Shown: positions 1-6,804 of the stretch, in pieces
How positions within the stretch are numbered: position 1 is the stretch's first letter
Layout: each line of letters starts with the position of its first letter
DNA from: Chromatiales bacterium
GTDB taxonomy: Bacteria; Pseudomonadota; Gammaproteobacteria; UBA6429; Thiohalophilaceae
Length of the DNA stretch: 12,173 bases
Reading direction: 5' to 3'
Assembly (NCBI GenBank): GCA_024641465.1
Contig: JAHEDB010000026.1
Span: 1 to 12,173, forward strand
Position numbers and translations under genes: made by a program
Notes under the pieces: model-generated
Told to the model about the DNA's origin: nothing
Seen by the model: the letters and a program-made list of their open reading frames with translations, nothing else
Databases searched by the model: none

Positions 1-904
1 CGCGGCGATGCGGTTCATCCACGTAGCCGAACTGTTTGGCCAGTACCCGTTGATGATCGAACAACAGGCGATCCTCGCGGCGTTTGCTTAATACATGCAG
101 GCCAAAGCGGATCTTCCACAGGAAGTTCTGGCCTTCGATCAGACTATTGTATTCGCGCTCGCTCAGAAAACGGTGCGTCACCAGATCATGCAGGGTGTTG
201 GCGTCAAAATGCCGCTTGGCGACCCAGCCGATCATCTGGATATCGCGTAGCCCCCCCGGTCCTTCCTTGATGTTGGGTTCGAGGTTATAGGAGGTATCAT
301 TGAATTTGGTATGGCGGGCGATCTGTTCCTGCCACTTGGCCTCGAAAAAGGCCCGGCTGGGCCACAGGTGGGCGGGGGAACAGCGTTTGCGTTGTTCATC
401 AAACAGGTCCTGCTTGCCGATCAGCAGGCGGGCCTCCTGGATATTGGTTGCAACGGTGATGTCCTTTTTTGCCTCGCTGACGCACTCCTTCAGTGAGCGT
501 ACGCTGTGACCCACCTCCAGGCCGATATCCCACAGGAAACGCAGGAAGCTTGCCAGCTGCTCATCGTATTGGTGGGTGTTTTTCCGCAGCAGGATCATCA
601 GGTCGATATCAGAATGGGGATGCAACTCGCCGCGACCGTAACCGCCTACGGCGAGCAGGGAGAGGTCCGGTTGCCCTTTGGCAAACAGGTCACGCCAGGC
701 ATAGATCAACAGGCTGTCGACGAACCGTGCCCAGGCATGGACGAGTTCATTGGCTGAGCGGCCAGCCTGGAAGTGTTCGGTGAGGGTGTTCGAGGCCTGC
801 TTCAGTGCCTGTTTGAAAACAGTCAGGTGTTTACTGGTGAGAAGTTGTGCTTCAAATGCTGCGGCATCAAACAGCGTGCTATCAATCGTGGCGGCGGGCA
901 ACAT
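1..904 (-). CDS. glnD: [Protein-PII] uridylyltransferase/uridylyl-removing enzyme, N-terminal part (3' end outside window)
   Basis: GlnD senses glutamine and adds UMP to, or removes it from, PII signal proteins (GlnB/GlnK), and so sets glutamine synthetase activity and nitrogen-regulated transcription. I translated 301 codons leftward from the ATG at 904-902; the frame is open to the window edge. The nucleotidyltransferase signature GGYGRGELHPHSDID lies at residues 87-101, with the two metal-binding aspartates D99 and D101. The family block LEPNIKEGPGGLRDIQ follows at 208-223. The family is usually about 850-900 residues, so the rest of the nucleotidyltransferase region, the HD uridylyl-removing domain and the two ACT domains lie beyond base 1. 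The start codon directly follows the map stop (TGA 907-905, ATG 904-902), with only a weak AGAAGA purine stretch upstream, so translation is probably coupled to map. The identification is firm; the start is well supported by context. Confidence 0.96.
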   Translation of the reverse strand, partial: MLPAATIDSTLFDAAAFEAQLLTSKHLTVFKQALKQASNTLTEHFQAGRSANELVHAWARFVDSLLIYAWRDLFAKGQPDLSLLAVGGYGRGELHPHSDIDLMILLRKNTHQYDEQLASFLRFLWDIGLEVGHSVRSLKECVSEAKKDITVATNIQEARLLIGKQDLFDEQRKRCSPAHLWPSRAFFEAKWQEQIARHTKFNDTSYNLEPNIKEGPGGLRDIQMIGWVAKRHFDANTLHDLVTHRFLSEREYNSLIEGQNFLWKIRFGLHVLSKRREDRLLFDHQRVLAKQFGYVDEPHRR

Positions 905-1672
905 TCACCAGTCTTCTTCTGTACGTTTGGTGAGGACCTCATAACCATCCTCGGTGACCAGAATGGTGTGTTCCCATTGGGCTGACAGGGAACGGTCCTT
1001 GGTGATCACCGTCCAACCGTCTTTCATGAGTTTAACGTGACGCTTACCGGCGTTGATCATCGGTTCGATGGTGAAGATCATACCGGGCTCCAGCAGCAGG
1101 CCGGTGCCGGCCTGGCCATAATGCAACACCTGGGGCTCCTCATGGAATTTCAGGCCGATACCGTGGCCGCAATACTCCCTGACCACCGAATAACTCTGCG
1201 CCTCGGCATATTGCTGGATGGCGTGGCCGATATCCCCCAGTTGGGCGCCGGGCCTGACCTGTTTGATCCCCAGGCACATACATTCGTAGGCGACTTTGGA
1301 CAGGCGCTGTGCCTGGATCGAGGGGCTGCCGATAAAAAACATTTTACTGGTATCGCCGTGATAACCGTCCTTGATGACCGTGATGTCGAGATTGATGATG
1401 TCGCCTTCCTTGAGGCGTTTCTCATTGGGGATGCCGTGGCAGATGGTGTGATTGACCGAGGTACAGATGGAACTGGGAAACCCGTGGTAGTCCAGCGGAG
1501 CAGGGATGGCCTGTTGCTCATTGACGATAAAGTCATGGCAAATCCGATCCAGTTCGGCGGTAGTGATGCCGGCCTTGACGTGGGGCTCGATCATCTCCAG
1601 CACCTCGGCGGCGAGGCGGCCGGCGACGCGCATTTTGGCGATTTCCTGCGGGGTTTTGATGCTGACGCTCAT
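905..1672 (-). CDS. map: Type I methionine aminopeptidase
   Basis: This cytosolic metallo-enzyme removes the initiator methionine from nascent proteins with a small second residue. The 255-residue product is close to the usual bacterial type Ia length (E. coli 264) and has no extra N-terminal domain. The five expected dinuclear metal ligands are visible: D96 (NLDITV), D107 (HGDTSK), H170 (CGHGIG), E203 (TIEP) and E234 (WEHT). The active-site histidines H79 (CHGIPNE) and H177 (FHEEP) are also present. The ATG at 1672-1670 has a GGAAG Shine-Dalgarno five bases upstream and gives the family-typical N-terminus (IKTPQEIAKMRVAGRLAAEV). The gene is divergent from rpsB and immediately precedes glnD on the same strand, an arrangement conserved in Gammaproteobacteria. 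I see no convincing promoter of its own in the 1673-1770 stretch. Confidence 0.98.
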   Translation of the reverse strand: MSVSIKTPQEIAKMRVAGRLAAEVLEMIEPHVKAGITTAELDRICHDFIVNEQQAIPAPLDYHGFPSSICTSVNHTICHGIPNEKRLKEGDIINLDITVIKDGYHGDTSKMFFIGSPSIQAQRLSKVAYECMCLGIKQVRPGAQLGDIGHAIQQYAEAQSYSVVREYCGHGIGLKFHEEPQVLHYGQAGTGLLLEPGMIFTIEPMINAGKRHVKLMKDGWTVITKDRSLSAQWEHTILVTEDGYEVLTKRTEEDW

Positions 1673-1768
1673 AATTCTTCCATTCTACCTCAATTTGGAC
1701 AAAGTCTACCGCGGCCCCTGAATTCCCGTACCGGGGAGGGGAAATAACCCATCATTTTGGCAGGATTA

Positions 1769-1805
1769 TTGTCGTACCGGGAGCTTTATGGTATAAAGCG
1801 CGCGC
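1769..1805 (+). promoter_or_regulatory. Sigma70-type promoter of rpsB with GC-rich discriminator
   Basis: A -35 element TTGTCG (1769-1774) and a -10 element TATAAA (1792-1797) are separated by 17 bases, the optimal spacing. The -10 is followed by the alternating GCGCGCGC (1798-1805), a GC-rich discriminator typical of ribosomal-protein and rRNA promoters under growth-rate or stringent (ppGpp/DksA) control. Transcription would start near 1804, giving a leader of about 125 bases before rpsB. The -10 sits in the right arm of a perfect 7-bp inverted repeat, GCTTTAT-GGT-ATAAAGC (1783-1799). Element matching was by eye; the stringent control is inferred from the discriminator and gene type. Confidence 0.75.
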
Positions 1806-1824
1806 TTGTTTAGCAAACTTAACC

Positions 1825-1928
1825 GTCCGCTGGTCGGACATAATACACACATACACCGACACGTATGCCAGGGTGCCCTCAAGGGTTGGTATATGGGGTG
1901 TATGGAGGCCTAACCCCGGAGATATAAT
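1825..1928 (+). promoter_or_regulatory. Structured rpsB mRNA leader, S2 autoregulatory element (t44-like)
   Basis: In gammaproteobacteria S2 represses translation of its own rpsB-tsf mRNA through a conserved leader first reported as the small RNA t44. Here the leader can form a 5-bp hairpin (GTCCG 1825-1829 with CGGAC 1835-1839). A longer two-part stem follows: CATACACC 1850-1857 with GGTGTATG 1897-1904, and inside it GTATGCCA 1863-1870 with TGGTATAT 1887-1894 (two G-U pairs), capped by GCCC-TCAA-GGGT (1875-1886). GGGTT (1883-1887) can instead pair with AACCC (1912-1916), a possible pseudoknot ending next to the Shine-Dalgarno GGAG (1918-1921). The segment TGGAGGCCTAACCCC (1903-1917) resembles the conserved part of the family as I remember it. 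The structure is deduced by eye; the function is inferred from family resemblance and position. Confidence 0.72.
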
Positions 1929-2834
1929 ATGGCTGATATAACTATGCGTCAGATGCTAGAGGCTGGCGTTCACTTTGGACACCAGACCCGCTTCTGGAAC
2001 CCTAAAATGCGTCCCTTCATCTTTGGTGACCGCAACAAGATTCACATCATCAATCTGGAAAAGACCTTTCCACTTTATAATGATGCCATCAATTTTATCG
2101 GCAAACTGGCGTCCAATCGTGGCAATGTCATGTTTGTCGGCACCAAGCGCGCCGCTCAGCAGGTGATTCGCGAGCAGGCCGAACGTTGCGGCATGCCCTT
2201 CGTCAACCATCGCTGGTTGGGTGGCATGTTGACCAACTACAAGACCGTCAAACAGTCGATCAAGCGCCTCAAGGACCTGGAAAAGATGGCCCTCGACGGT
2301 ACTTTTGATCGCCTGGGCAAAAAGGAAGTCCTTAACCTGACCCGTGAGCAGGAAAAACTCGAACGCAGTCTCGGTGGTATCAAGGACATGAACGGTCTTC
2401 CCGATGCCCTGTTCGTTGTCGATGTGGGCCATGAAAAGATTGCCATTCAGGAAGCCGTCAAACTGGGCATCCCTGTTATCGGCGTGGTCGATACCAACAA
2501 CAGCCCGGATCATGTCGATTATCTGATCCCCGGTAACGATGACGCGATTCGCGCCATTACCCTCTACACCCAGGGTATTGCCGATGCAATCATTACCGGC
2601 AAGGCCTCCGTGGCGCATGTGGCTGGCAAGGCCGATGACTTTATCGAACTGGATGAAGACGGCAGCGTGGCCAGAACCGCCAAGAAAAAGACCGCCAAAA
2701 AGGTCACCACCAAGGTAAGCACCAAGAAGGCAGATGCGGTAGCCGCTGACGATGATGCAGCCGACGATAAGCCGGCTGCCAAGAAAAAGACAGTCGCCAA
2801 AAAGAAATCAACCGCCAAGAAAAAGGCCGATTGA
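1929..2834 (+). CDS. rpsB: 30S ribosomal protein S2 with long lysine-rich C-terminal tail
   Basis: S2 joins the 30S subunit late, sits between head and body near the mRNA exit, and with S1 supports mRNA binding. Residues 1-247 match the family throughout: MRQMLEAGVHFGHQT (5-20), RFWNPKMRPFIFG (21-33), FVGTKRAA (69-76), NHRWLGGMLTN (93-103), SLGGIKDMNGLPDALFV (147-163) and IPGNDDAIRAITLY (200-213). The product is 301 residues against 241 in E. coli. The excess is an extension (about 248-301) of TAKKK-type repeats around an Asp/Ala patch (about 268-280), with 18 lysines in its last 52 residues. The ATG at 1929 has GGAG (1918-1921) seven bases upstream. rpsB starts the rightward cluster, after its promoter and leader. 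The reading frame is intact to the TGA, so the tail is not an obvious frameshift product. Confidence 0.98.
   Translation: MADITMRQMLEAGVHFGHQTRFWNPKMRPFIFGDRNKIHIINLEKTFPLYNDAINFIGKLASNRGNVMFVGTKRAAQQVIREQAERCGMPFVNHRWLGGMLTNYKTVKQSIKRLKDLEKMALDGTFDRLGKKEVLNLTREQEKLERSLGGIKDMNGLPDALFVVDVGHEKIAIQEAVKLGIPVIGVVDTNNSPDHVDYLIPGNDDAIRAITLYTQGIADAIITGKASVAHVAGKADDFIELDEDGSVARTAKKKTAKKVTTKVSTKKADAVAADDDAADDKPAAKKKTVAKKKSTAKKKAD
2675..2825 (+). repeat. Repeated AAG/AAA-rich units encoding the S2 tail
   Basis: A 16-base unit, AACCGCCAAGAAAAAG, occurs at 2675-2690 and again at 2810-2825. Its 12-base core GCCAAGAAAAAG also occurs at 2778-2789. All three are in the rpsB frame and encode A-K-K-K (T-A-K-K-K in the outer two). 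Related GCCAAAAAG units lie at about 2694-2702 and 2796-2804. The pattern suggests the extension grew by duplication and may vary in length between strains. Confidence 0.8.
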
Positions 2835-2854
2835 TCTCACTACGGTTTGGCCAG

Positions 2855-2876
2855 GGCAGGTTTGTATAAACCTGCC
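2855..2876 (+). other. First intergenic hairpin between rpsB and tsf
   Basis: GGCAGGTTT (2855-2863) and AAACCTGCC (2868-2876) form a perfect 9-bp stem with loop GTAT, 20 bases after the rpsB stop. It is followed by TGTTTAAACC, not a clean T-run, so by itself it looks more like an mRNA-stabilising 3' structure or pause element than a strong terminator. It stands 18 bases before a second, stronger hairpin. Confidence 0.65.
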
Positions 2877-2894
2877 TGTTTAAACCATTCGGGC

Positions 2895-2919
2895 AAAAAG
2901 GGGGCATTGCCCCCTTTTT
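2895..2919 (+). terminator. Rho-independent terminator or attenuator between rpsB and tsf
   Basis: AAAAAGGGGGC (2895-2905), loop ATT, and GCCCCCTTTTT (2909-2919) make a perfect 11-bp stem. Its 3' arm ends in five T residues, so the T-run is also the lower stem; being symmetric, it could act on either strand. In other gammaproteobacteria rpsB and tsf are co-transcribed with partial termination between them. Incomplete termination here would lower EF-Ts and downstream expression relative to S2. Whether it stops most transcripts cannot be judged from sequence. Confidence 0.75.
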
Positions 2920-2981
2920 CCAAATGTTCGGACTAAAAGCCGCATTCAGTATTAATTTGAATTTTTCAAGAGGACAGTAAC

Positions 2982-3863
2982 ATGGCAATCACTGCAGCAT
3001 TAGTTAAGGAACTGCGTGAACGTACCGGGGCCGGTATGATGGAGTGCAAAAAGGCACTGGTTGAAACCGATGGCGATATCGATGCCGCGATCGAGCACAT
3101 GCGTAAATCCGGTCTGGCCAAGGCCGACAAGAAGGCCGGGCGTACCGCGGCCGAGGGGCTGATGATCATCAAGACCAGCGCCGACGGCAAAACCGCTGCC
3201 ATCGTTGAAATTAACAGTGAAACCGACTTTGTCGCCAAGGCCGATGATTTTATCGCCTTCGCCAACGCCATTGGCGATCGCGTGCTGGCCAGCAAACCGG
3301 CCGACCTCGAGGCGCTGATGGCCATGCCCCTGCAGGACGGCGGCGCCAGCGTGGAAGATGCCCGCAAGGCCTTGATCGCAAAACTAGGTGAAAACATGAG
3401 CGTGCGCCGCTTTGCGCTGTTGCAGAGCCCCGGCCTGGTTGCCAGCTATATGCATGGCAGTCGCATCGGTGTATTGATCGACATCGAAGGTGGTGATGAA
3501 AACCTGGGTAAGGATCTGGCCATGCATATCGCCGCCAGCCGTCCGGTGTGCGTCAGCGAAGACAATGTCGATCCTGCTCTGATTGCCAAGGAACGGGAAA
3601 TCTTCTCTGCCCAGGCGGCGGAGAGCGGCAAGCCGGCGGACATCATTGAGAAAATGGTCGATGGCCGCATCAACAAGTTCCTCAAGGAAATCACCCTGCT
3701 GGGCCAGCCATTTGTCAAAGACCCGGATCAGACGGTTGCCAAACTGCTGAAGGCAGCTGGCGCCAAGGTGAATCGCTTCGCACGTTACGAAGTAGGTGAA
3801 GGTATCGAGAAAAGGACCGAAAACTTTGCTGATGAAGTGATGGCACAAGTTAAGGGCGGCTAA
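2982..3863 (+). CDS. tsf: Translation elongation factor Ts
   Basis: EF-Ts is the guanine-nucleotide exchange factor that releases GDP from EF-Tu. The 293-residue product is near the usual length (E. coli 283). The N-terminal UBA-like domain carries TGAGMMECKKAL (15-26). The EF-Tu-contacting core has NSETDFVAKADDF (78-90), whose TDF residues disturb the nucleotide and magnesium site of EF-Tu. Two core subdomains and the coiled-coil region (about 185-235) follow, and the protein ends with the family motif RYEVGEGIEK (268-277). The ATG at 2982 has AGAGGA (2969-2974) seven bases upstream. A weak promoter (TTCGGA 2927-2932, TATTAA 2950-2955, 17-base spacer) may exist after the terminator, but the match is poor. 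The gene is 147 bases downstream of rpsB and 23 bases upstream of pyrH. Confidence 0.98.
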   Translation: MAITAALVKELRERTGAGMMECKKALVETDGDIDAAIEHMRKSGLAKADKKAGRTAAEGLMIIKTSADGKTAAIVEINSETDFVAKADDFIAFANAIGDRVLASKPADLEALMAMPLQDGGASVEDARKALIAKLGENMSVRRFALLQSPGLVASYMHGSRIGVLIDIEGGDENLGKDLAMHIAASRPVCVSEDNVDPALIAKEREIFSAQAAESGKPADIIEKMVDGRINKFLKEITLLGQPFVKDPDQTVAKLLKAAGAKVNRFARYEVGEGIEKRTENFADEVMAQVKGG

Positions 3864-3886
3864 ACCAACCAAAGTCAAGAGAGCCT

Positions 3887-4612
3887 ATGTCATCAAAACT
3901 AAAATACAAGCGTATCCTGCTTAAGTTAAGCGGGGAAGCTCTCATGGGGGAGCAATCTTACGGGATTGACCCCGCCATTATTGATCGCACCGCCAAGGAA
4001 GTCGCTGAACTGGTTAAGATAGGTGTGCAGGTGGCCATCGTCATCGGTGGCGGCAATATCTTCCGCGGCGTCAGTCTGTCGGCCGCCGGTATGGACCGGA
4101 CCACGGCGGATCACATGGGTATGCTGGCTACGGTGATTAATTCCCTGGCGATCCAGGACGGCCTGGAACGACATGGCATGGCGGCGCGGGTGATGTCGGC
4201 GCTGCCGATCCATGCCGTGTGTGAAGACTATATTCGCCGCCGCGCCATTCGTCATCTGGAAAAAGGCCGGGTGGTGGTGTTTGCCGCCGGTACCGGTAAT
4301 CCCTTTTTTACCACCGATACCGCTGCCAGCCTGCGCGGTGTTGAGATCAATGCCGGGATGGTGATCAAGGCGACCCGGGTGGATGGTGTATACACCGCCG
4401 ATCCCGAGAAGGACCCCAAGGCCACCTTGTATGAGCATTTAAGTTACGATGAGGTTATCAAAAATAAACTCGCAGTGATGGATACCACGGCCATTGTTCT
4501 GTGCCGTGACAATAATATCCCCATTCGCGTTTCCAATATGAACAAACCAGGGGCCTTGCTGCGTATCGTATCGGGAGAAGCGGAAGGCACGCTGGTTGAT
4601 AGAGGAGATTAA
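3887..4612 (+). CDS. pyrH: UMP kinase (uridylate kinase)
   Basis: PyrH phosphorylates UMP to UDP with ATP, the step feeding all UTP and CTP synthesis. The bacterial enzyme is a hexamer of the amino-acid-kinase fold, normally activated by GTP and inhibited by UTP. The 241-residue product has the exact family length (E. coli 241). Visible motifs are KLSGEAL (13-19, phosphate loop), GGGNIFRG (54-61), the UMP-site segment DRTTADHMGMLATVINSLA (70-88), GTGNPFFTTDTAA (135-147) and KATRVDGVYTADP (161-173). The ATG at 3887 has a modest AAGAGAG purine stretch (3877-3883) close upstream. Its stop (4610-4612) is one base before the frr start. Confidence 0.98.
   Translation: MSSKLKYKRILLKLSGEALMGEQSYGIDPAIIDRTAKEVAELVKIGVQVAIVIGGGNIFRGVSLSAAGMDRTTADHMGMLATVINSLAIQDGLERHGMAARVMSALPIHAVCEDYIRRRAIRHLEKGRVVVFAAGTGNPFFTTDTAASLRGVEINAGMVIKATRVDGVYTADPEKDPKATLYEHLSYDEVIKNKLAVMDTTAIVLCRDNNIPIRVSNMNKPGALLRIVSGEAEGTLVDRGD
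4601..4607 (+). promoter_or_regulatory. Shine-Dalgarno site that fixes the frr start
   Basis: AGAGGAG (4601-4607) lies inside the last codons of pyrH, six bases before ATG 4614. An in-frame TTG at 4596 would start before this site and add six residues not found in the family, so ATG 4614 is preferred. The site links translation of frr to that of pyrH. Confidence 0.8.
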
Positions 4613-4613
4613 G

Positions 4614-5171
4614 ATGATCGACGATCTGAAGAAAGATGCCGAGTCTCGGATGAAGAAGAGTATTGAGTCGCTCAAGGGTGACTTGACTAAAATACGCACC
4701 GGTCGGGCCCACCCCAGTTTGCTGGAGCATCTGACTGTTGATTACTATGGCTCGTCAGTCCCGCTCAGCCAGGTCGCCAACATATCCGTCGGCGATGCGC
4801 GGACCCTGACGGTGACTCCGTGGGAAAAGCAGATGGTGCCGGTGGTGGAAAAGGCGATCATGAATTCCGGTATGGGTCTGAATCCGGCCTCAGCCGGTGA
4901 AGTGATTCGTGTACCACTGCCACCTCTGACCGAGGAGCGGCGCAAGGACCTGATCAAGGTCGTGCGTAAGGAAGGCGAGGCTAGTAAGGTAGCAATACGA
5001 AATATTCGTCGTGACGTGCTGAGTGATGTGAAATCCTTGCTCAAGGATAAGGACATCACCGAAGATCAGGATCGCATGGCGCAGGATGATGTGCAGAAAC
5101 TGACCGACAAGTATGTTGCGCAAGTGGATGTGTTACTGACAGAAAAAGAAAAAGATTTAATGGAAATTTAA
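4614..5171 (+). CDS. frr: Ribosome recycling factor
   Basis: RRF acts with EF-G after termination to split the ribosome into subunits and free it for another round. From ATG 4614 the protein is 185 residues, exactly the canonical length, starting MIDDLKKDAESRM as expected. The three-helix domain I contains KIRTGRAHPSLLEH (26-39). Domain II includes VDYYGSSVPLSQVANI (42-57). The later helices carry VPLPPLTEERRKDL (105-118) and VRNIRRD-type residues (AIRNIRRD, about 131-138). It is nested in the pyrH operon, one base after pyrH. A small hairpin overlaps its stop codon, and a 45-base gap separates it from uppS, the junction between the translation and envelope genes. Confidence 0.98.
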   Translation: MIDDLKKDAESRMKKSIESLKGDLTKIRTGRAHPSLLEHLTVDYYGSSVPLSQVANISVGDARTLTVTPWEKQMVPVVEKAIMNSGMGLNPASAGEVIRVPLPPLTEERRKDLIKVVRKEGEASKVAIRNIRRDVLSDVKSLLKDKDITEDQDRMAQDDVQKLTDKYVAQVDVLLTEKEKDLMEI

Positions 5172-5185
5172 CCTGCCGGGTTAAA
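5167..5185 (+). terminator. Possible weak hairpin or attenuator at the end of frr
   Basis: TTTAACC (5167-5173), loop TGCCG, and GGTTAAA (5179-5185) form a perfect 7-bp stem that includes the frr TAA stop (5169-5171). It is followed by TGTTTTC. The stem is AT-rich and the T-run is interrupted, so efficient termination is doubtful. It may be an attenuator or an mRNA-processing boundary between the two halves of the cluster. Confidence 0.35.
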
Positions 5186-5216
5186 TGTTTTCGGGTGTAA
5201 CGGCGCGGGAAATAAA

Positions 5217-5984
5217 ATGATAAATAAAATCCCCAGCAATACGGATGATACCGTGCCGGTATTGCCCCGGCACGTCGCCATTATTATGGACGGTAATGGC
5301 CGCTGGGCAAAAAAACGCTTTTTACCCCGCTTTGCCGGTCATAAGGCCGGTGTCGAGACCGTCAGAAAAATCGTCGAAATCAGCGCGGAACTACGTATCG
5401 AGGCACTGACCCTGTTCGCCTTCTCCAGTGAAAACTGGCAACGTCCCAAAAAAGAAGTCGACATCCTCATGGATCTGTTTGTCAGTTCCCTGGAGAAAGA
5501 GGTCAAACAACTTCACCAAAACGGTATCAGGCTGCAATTCATTGGTGATCGCAGTGAGTTTAATCAGAAGTTACAGAGCCGAATCGCCGAGTCCGAGCAA
5601 TTGACCCGCGATAATCAGGGCATGCGTCTGGTCATCGCGGCAAATTACGGCGGCAAATGGGATATCGTGCAGGCCGCAAGGCAACTTGCGGAGCAGGTCA
5701 GACAGGGAACGATTGAACCGCAGGATATAACTGCGGATATGCTGCACCAATATATTTCGCTGAGTGATTTGCCTGAACCCGATCTATTTATACGCACCAG
5801 CGGTGAACACAGGATCAGTAATTTTATGATTTGGCAATTGGCCTATACCGAACTCTATTTTACCAATATCCTCTGGCCCGATTTTGATCGCGCCGCCTAT
5901 ATGGATGCCTTAAAGTCCTTTGCTGACAGGGAACGCCGTTTCGGACAAACCGGCGAGCAAGTGGCAAAGATCCACAATGCTTAA
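5217..5984 (+). CDS. uppS: (2Z,6E)-farnesyl-diphosphate-specific undecaprenyl diphosphate synthase
   Basis: UppS is the cis-prenyltransferase that adds eight isopentenyl units to farnesyl diphosphate, making the C55 lipid carrier precursor for peptidoglycan and O-antigen. The 255-residue product fits the family (E. coli 253). It has the catalytic motif MDGNGRWA (24-31) with D25, H42 in AGHKAG, FSSENWQRP (69-77) and the C-terminal signature RTSGEHRISNF (193-203) followed by E212 in AYTELYF, a magnesium and diphosphate contact. The ATG at 5217 has GGGA (5207-5210) six bases upstream. Its last eight bases overlap cdsA. It probably associates loosely with the membrane through its hydrophobic product. 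Confidence 0.98.
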   Translation: MINKIPSNTDDTVPVLPRHVAIIMDGNGRWAKKRFLPRFAGHKAGVETVRKIVEISAELRIEALTLFAFSSENWQRPKKEVDILMDLFVSSLEKEVKQLHQNGIRLQFIGDRSEFNQKLQSRIAESEQLTRDNQGMRLVIAANYGGKWDIVQAARQLAEQVRQGTIEPQDITADMLHQYISLSDLPEPDLFIRTSGEHRISNFMIWQLAYTELYFTNILWPDFDRAAYMDALKSFADRERRFGQTGEQVAKIHNA

Positions 5985-6804
5985 GCAACGCGTCCTCACC
6001 GCCATCGTGCTTGCCGTTGCCGTGCTGTCGGCACTGTTCGGTCTGTCAGATAACCTGTTGCTGATGGTGTTTGGCGTGATACTGCTTACCGGTGCCTGGG
6101 AGTGGATGGGGCTGGCGGAACTACGCCAGACCGCAGCAAAAATCTCCTTTCTCCTCGCACAAGCTGTCGTATTAGTGGCGGCCTGGTGGATGATTCATTC
6201 GCATGTTAATTATGTTCCGGTGCTGCTTGTGTCGGCAGTACTGGCCTGGCTGCTCATCTTCTACTGGCTGGTCATGCATGAGCGTGGCAAGCGGAAGATC
6301 CATTTTTCGATAGCCGGCAGGGTAGCGCTCGGTTTGGTGCTGTTACCCATGACCTGGATCAGTATCGCCTTCATCCTTGTCAGATTCGAAAATGATCGCG
6401 TGCTGGTCCTGTTGCTGTTTTTCCTGATCTGGGGCGCCGATGTCGCCGCCTATTTCACCGGTCGCGCATTTGGTAAACACAAACTGGCCCCCAGCATCAG
6501 CCCCGGCAAGACCTGGCAGGGCGTGATGGGTGCACTGGCCATGACGATCGTGATCGTCTGCGTGGCATGGTGGCTAATGAACTATCCGCTTGGCTTGTTG
6601 CCGAAGCTGATTGTGCTTGGTTTGTTGGTAGCGGTGATCTCGGTTGTTGGTGACCTGTTCGAAAGCCTGCTTAAGCGTCAGGTTGGGGTGAAGGACAGCA
6701 GTAACCTTTTGCCTGGGCACGGTGGCGTGCTTGATCGTATTGACAGCATGATAGCCGCCGGCCCGCTGTTTGCACTCGGGATTTATCTGCTGGGTATGGC
6801 ATAG
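5977..6804 (+). CDS. cdsA: Phosphatidate cytidylyltransferase (CDP-diacylglycerol synthase)
   Basis: CdsA is an integral membrane enzyme that condenses phosphatidic acid with CTP to form CDP-diacylglycerol, precursor of all major phospholipids. From ATG 5977 it has 275 residues (E. coli 285), with about eight hydrophobic segments, beginning around 9-40 and 55-73. The family signature SLLKRQVGVKDSSNLLPGHG (230-249), continuing GGVLDRID (249-256), is complete, including the lysine, aspartates and PGHGG. A further conserved stretch is WGADVAAYFTGRAFGKHKL (152-170) followed by ISPGKTWQG. A TTG at 5920 would add 19 polar residues lying wholly within uppS; I reject it because family members begin MLKQRV. 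The start overlaps uppS by eight bases with no good Shine-Dalgarno, so translation is likely coupled. Confidence 0.97.
   Translation: MLKQRVLTAIVLAVAVLSALFGLSDNLLLMVFGVILLTGAWEWMGLAELRQTAAKISFLLAQAVVLVAAWWMIHSHVNYVPVLLVSAVLAWLLIFYWLVMHERGKRKIHFSIAGRVALGLVLLPMTWISIAFILVRFENDRVLVLLLFFLIWGADVAAYFTGRAFGKHKLAPSISPGKTWQGVMGALAMTIVIVCVAWWLMNYPLGLLPKLIVLGLLVAVISVVGDLFESLLKRQVGVKDSSNLLPGHGGVLDRIDSMIAAGPLFALGIYLLGMA

Noticed and set aside
1037..1747. 236-codon open frame on the plus strand opposite map
   Set aside because: It lies antisense to a gene with all catalytic residues intact. It has no recognisable domain and looks like a by-product of GC-biased third positions in map.
1727..1783. Direct repeat CGTACCGGG at 1727-1735 and 1773-1781
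   Set aside because: A nine-base repeat in a 256-base GC-rich gap is plausible by chance, and the second copy overlaps the promoter spacer with no further symmetry.
2679..2825. Programmed frameshifting at the A-rich lysine codons of the S2 tail
   Set aside because: The runs are five A long within AAG-AAA-AAG contexts and do not form a full A-AAA-AAG heptamer. The normal frame has an ordinary stop, and the first hairpin lies beyond it.
4596..4613. Upstream TTG start for frr
   Set aside because: It adds six residues absent from the 185-residue family and lies before the strong AGAGGAG site that serves ATG 4614.
5920..5976. Upstream TTG start for cdsA
   Set aside because: It adds 19 polar residues inside uppS ahead of the normal hydrophobic N-terminus.
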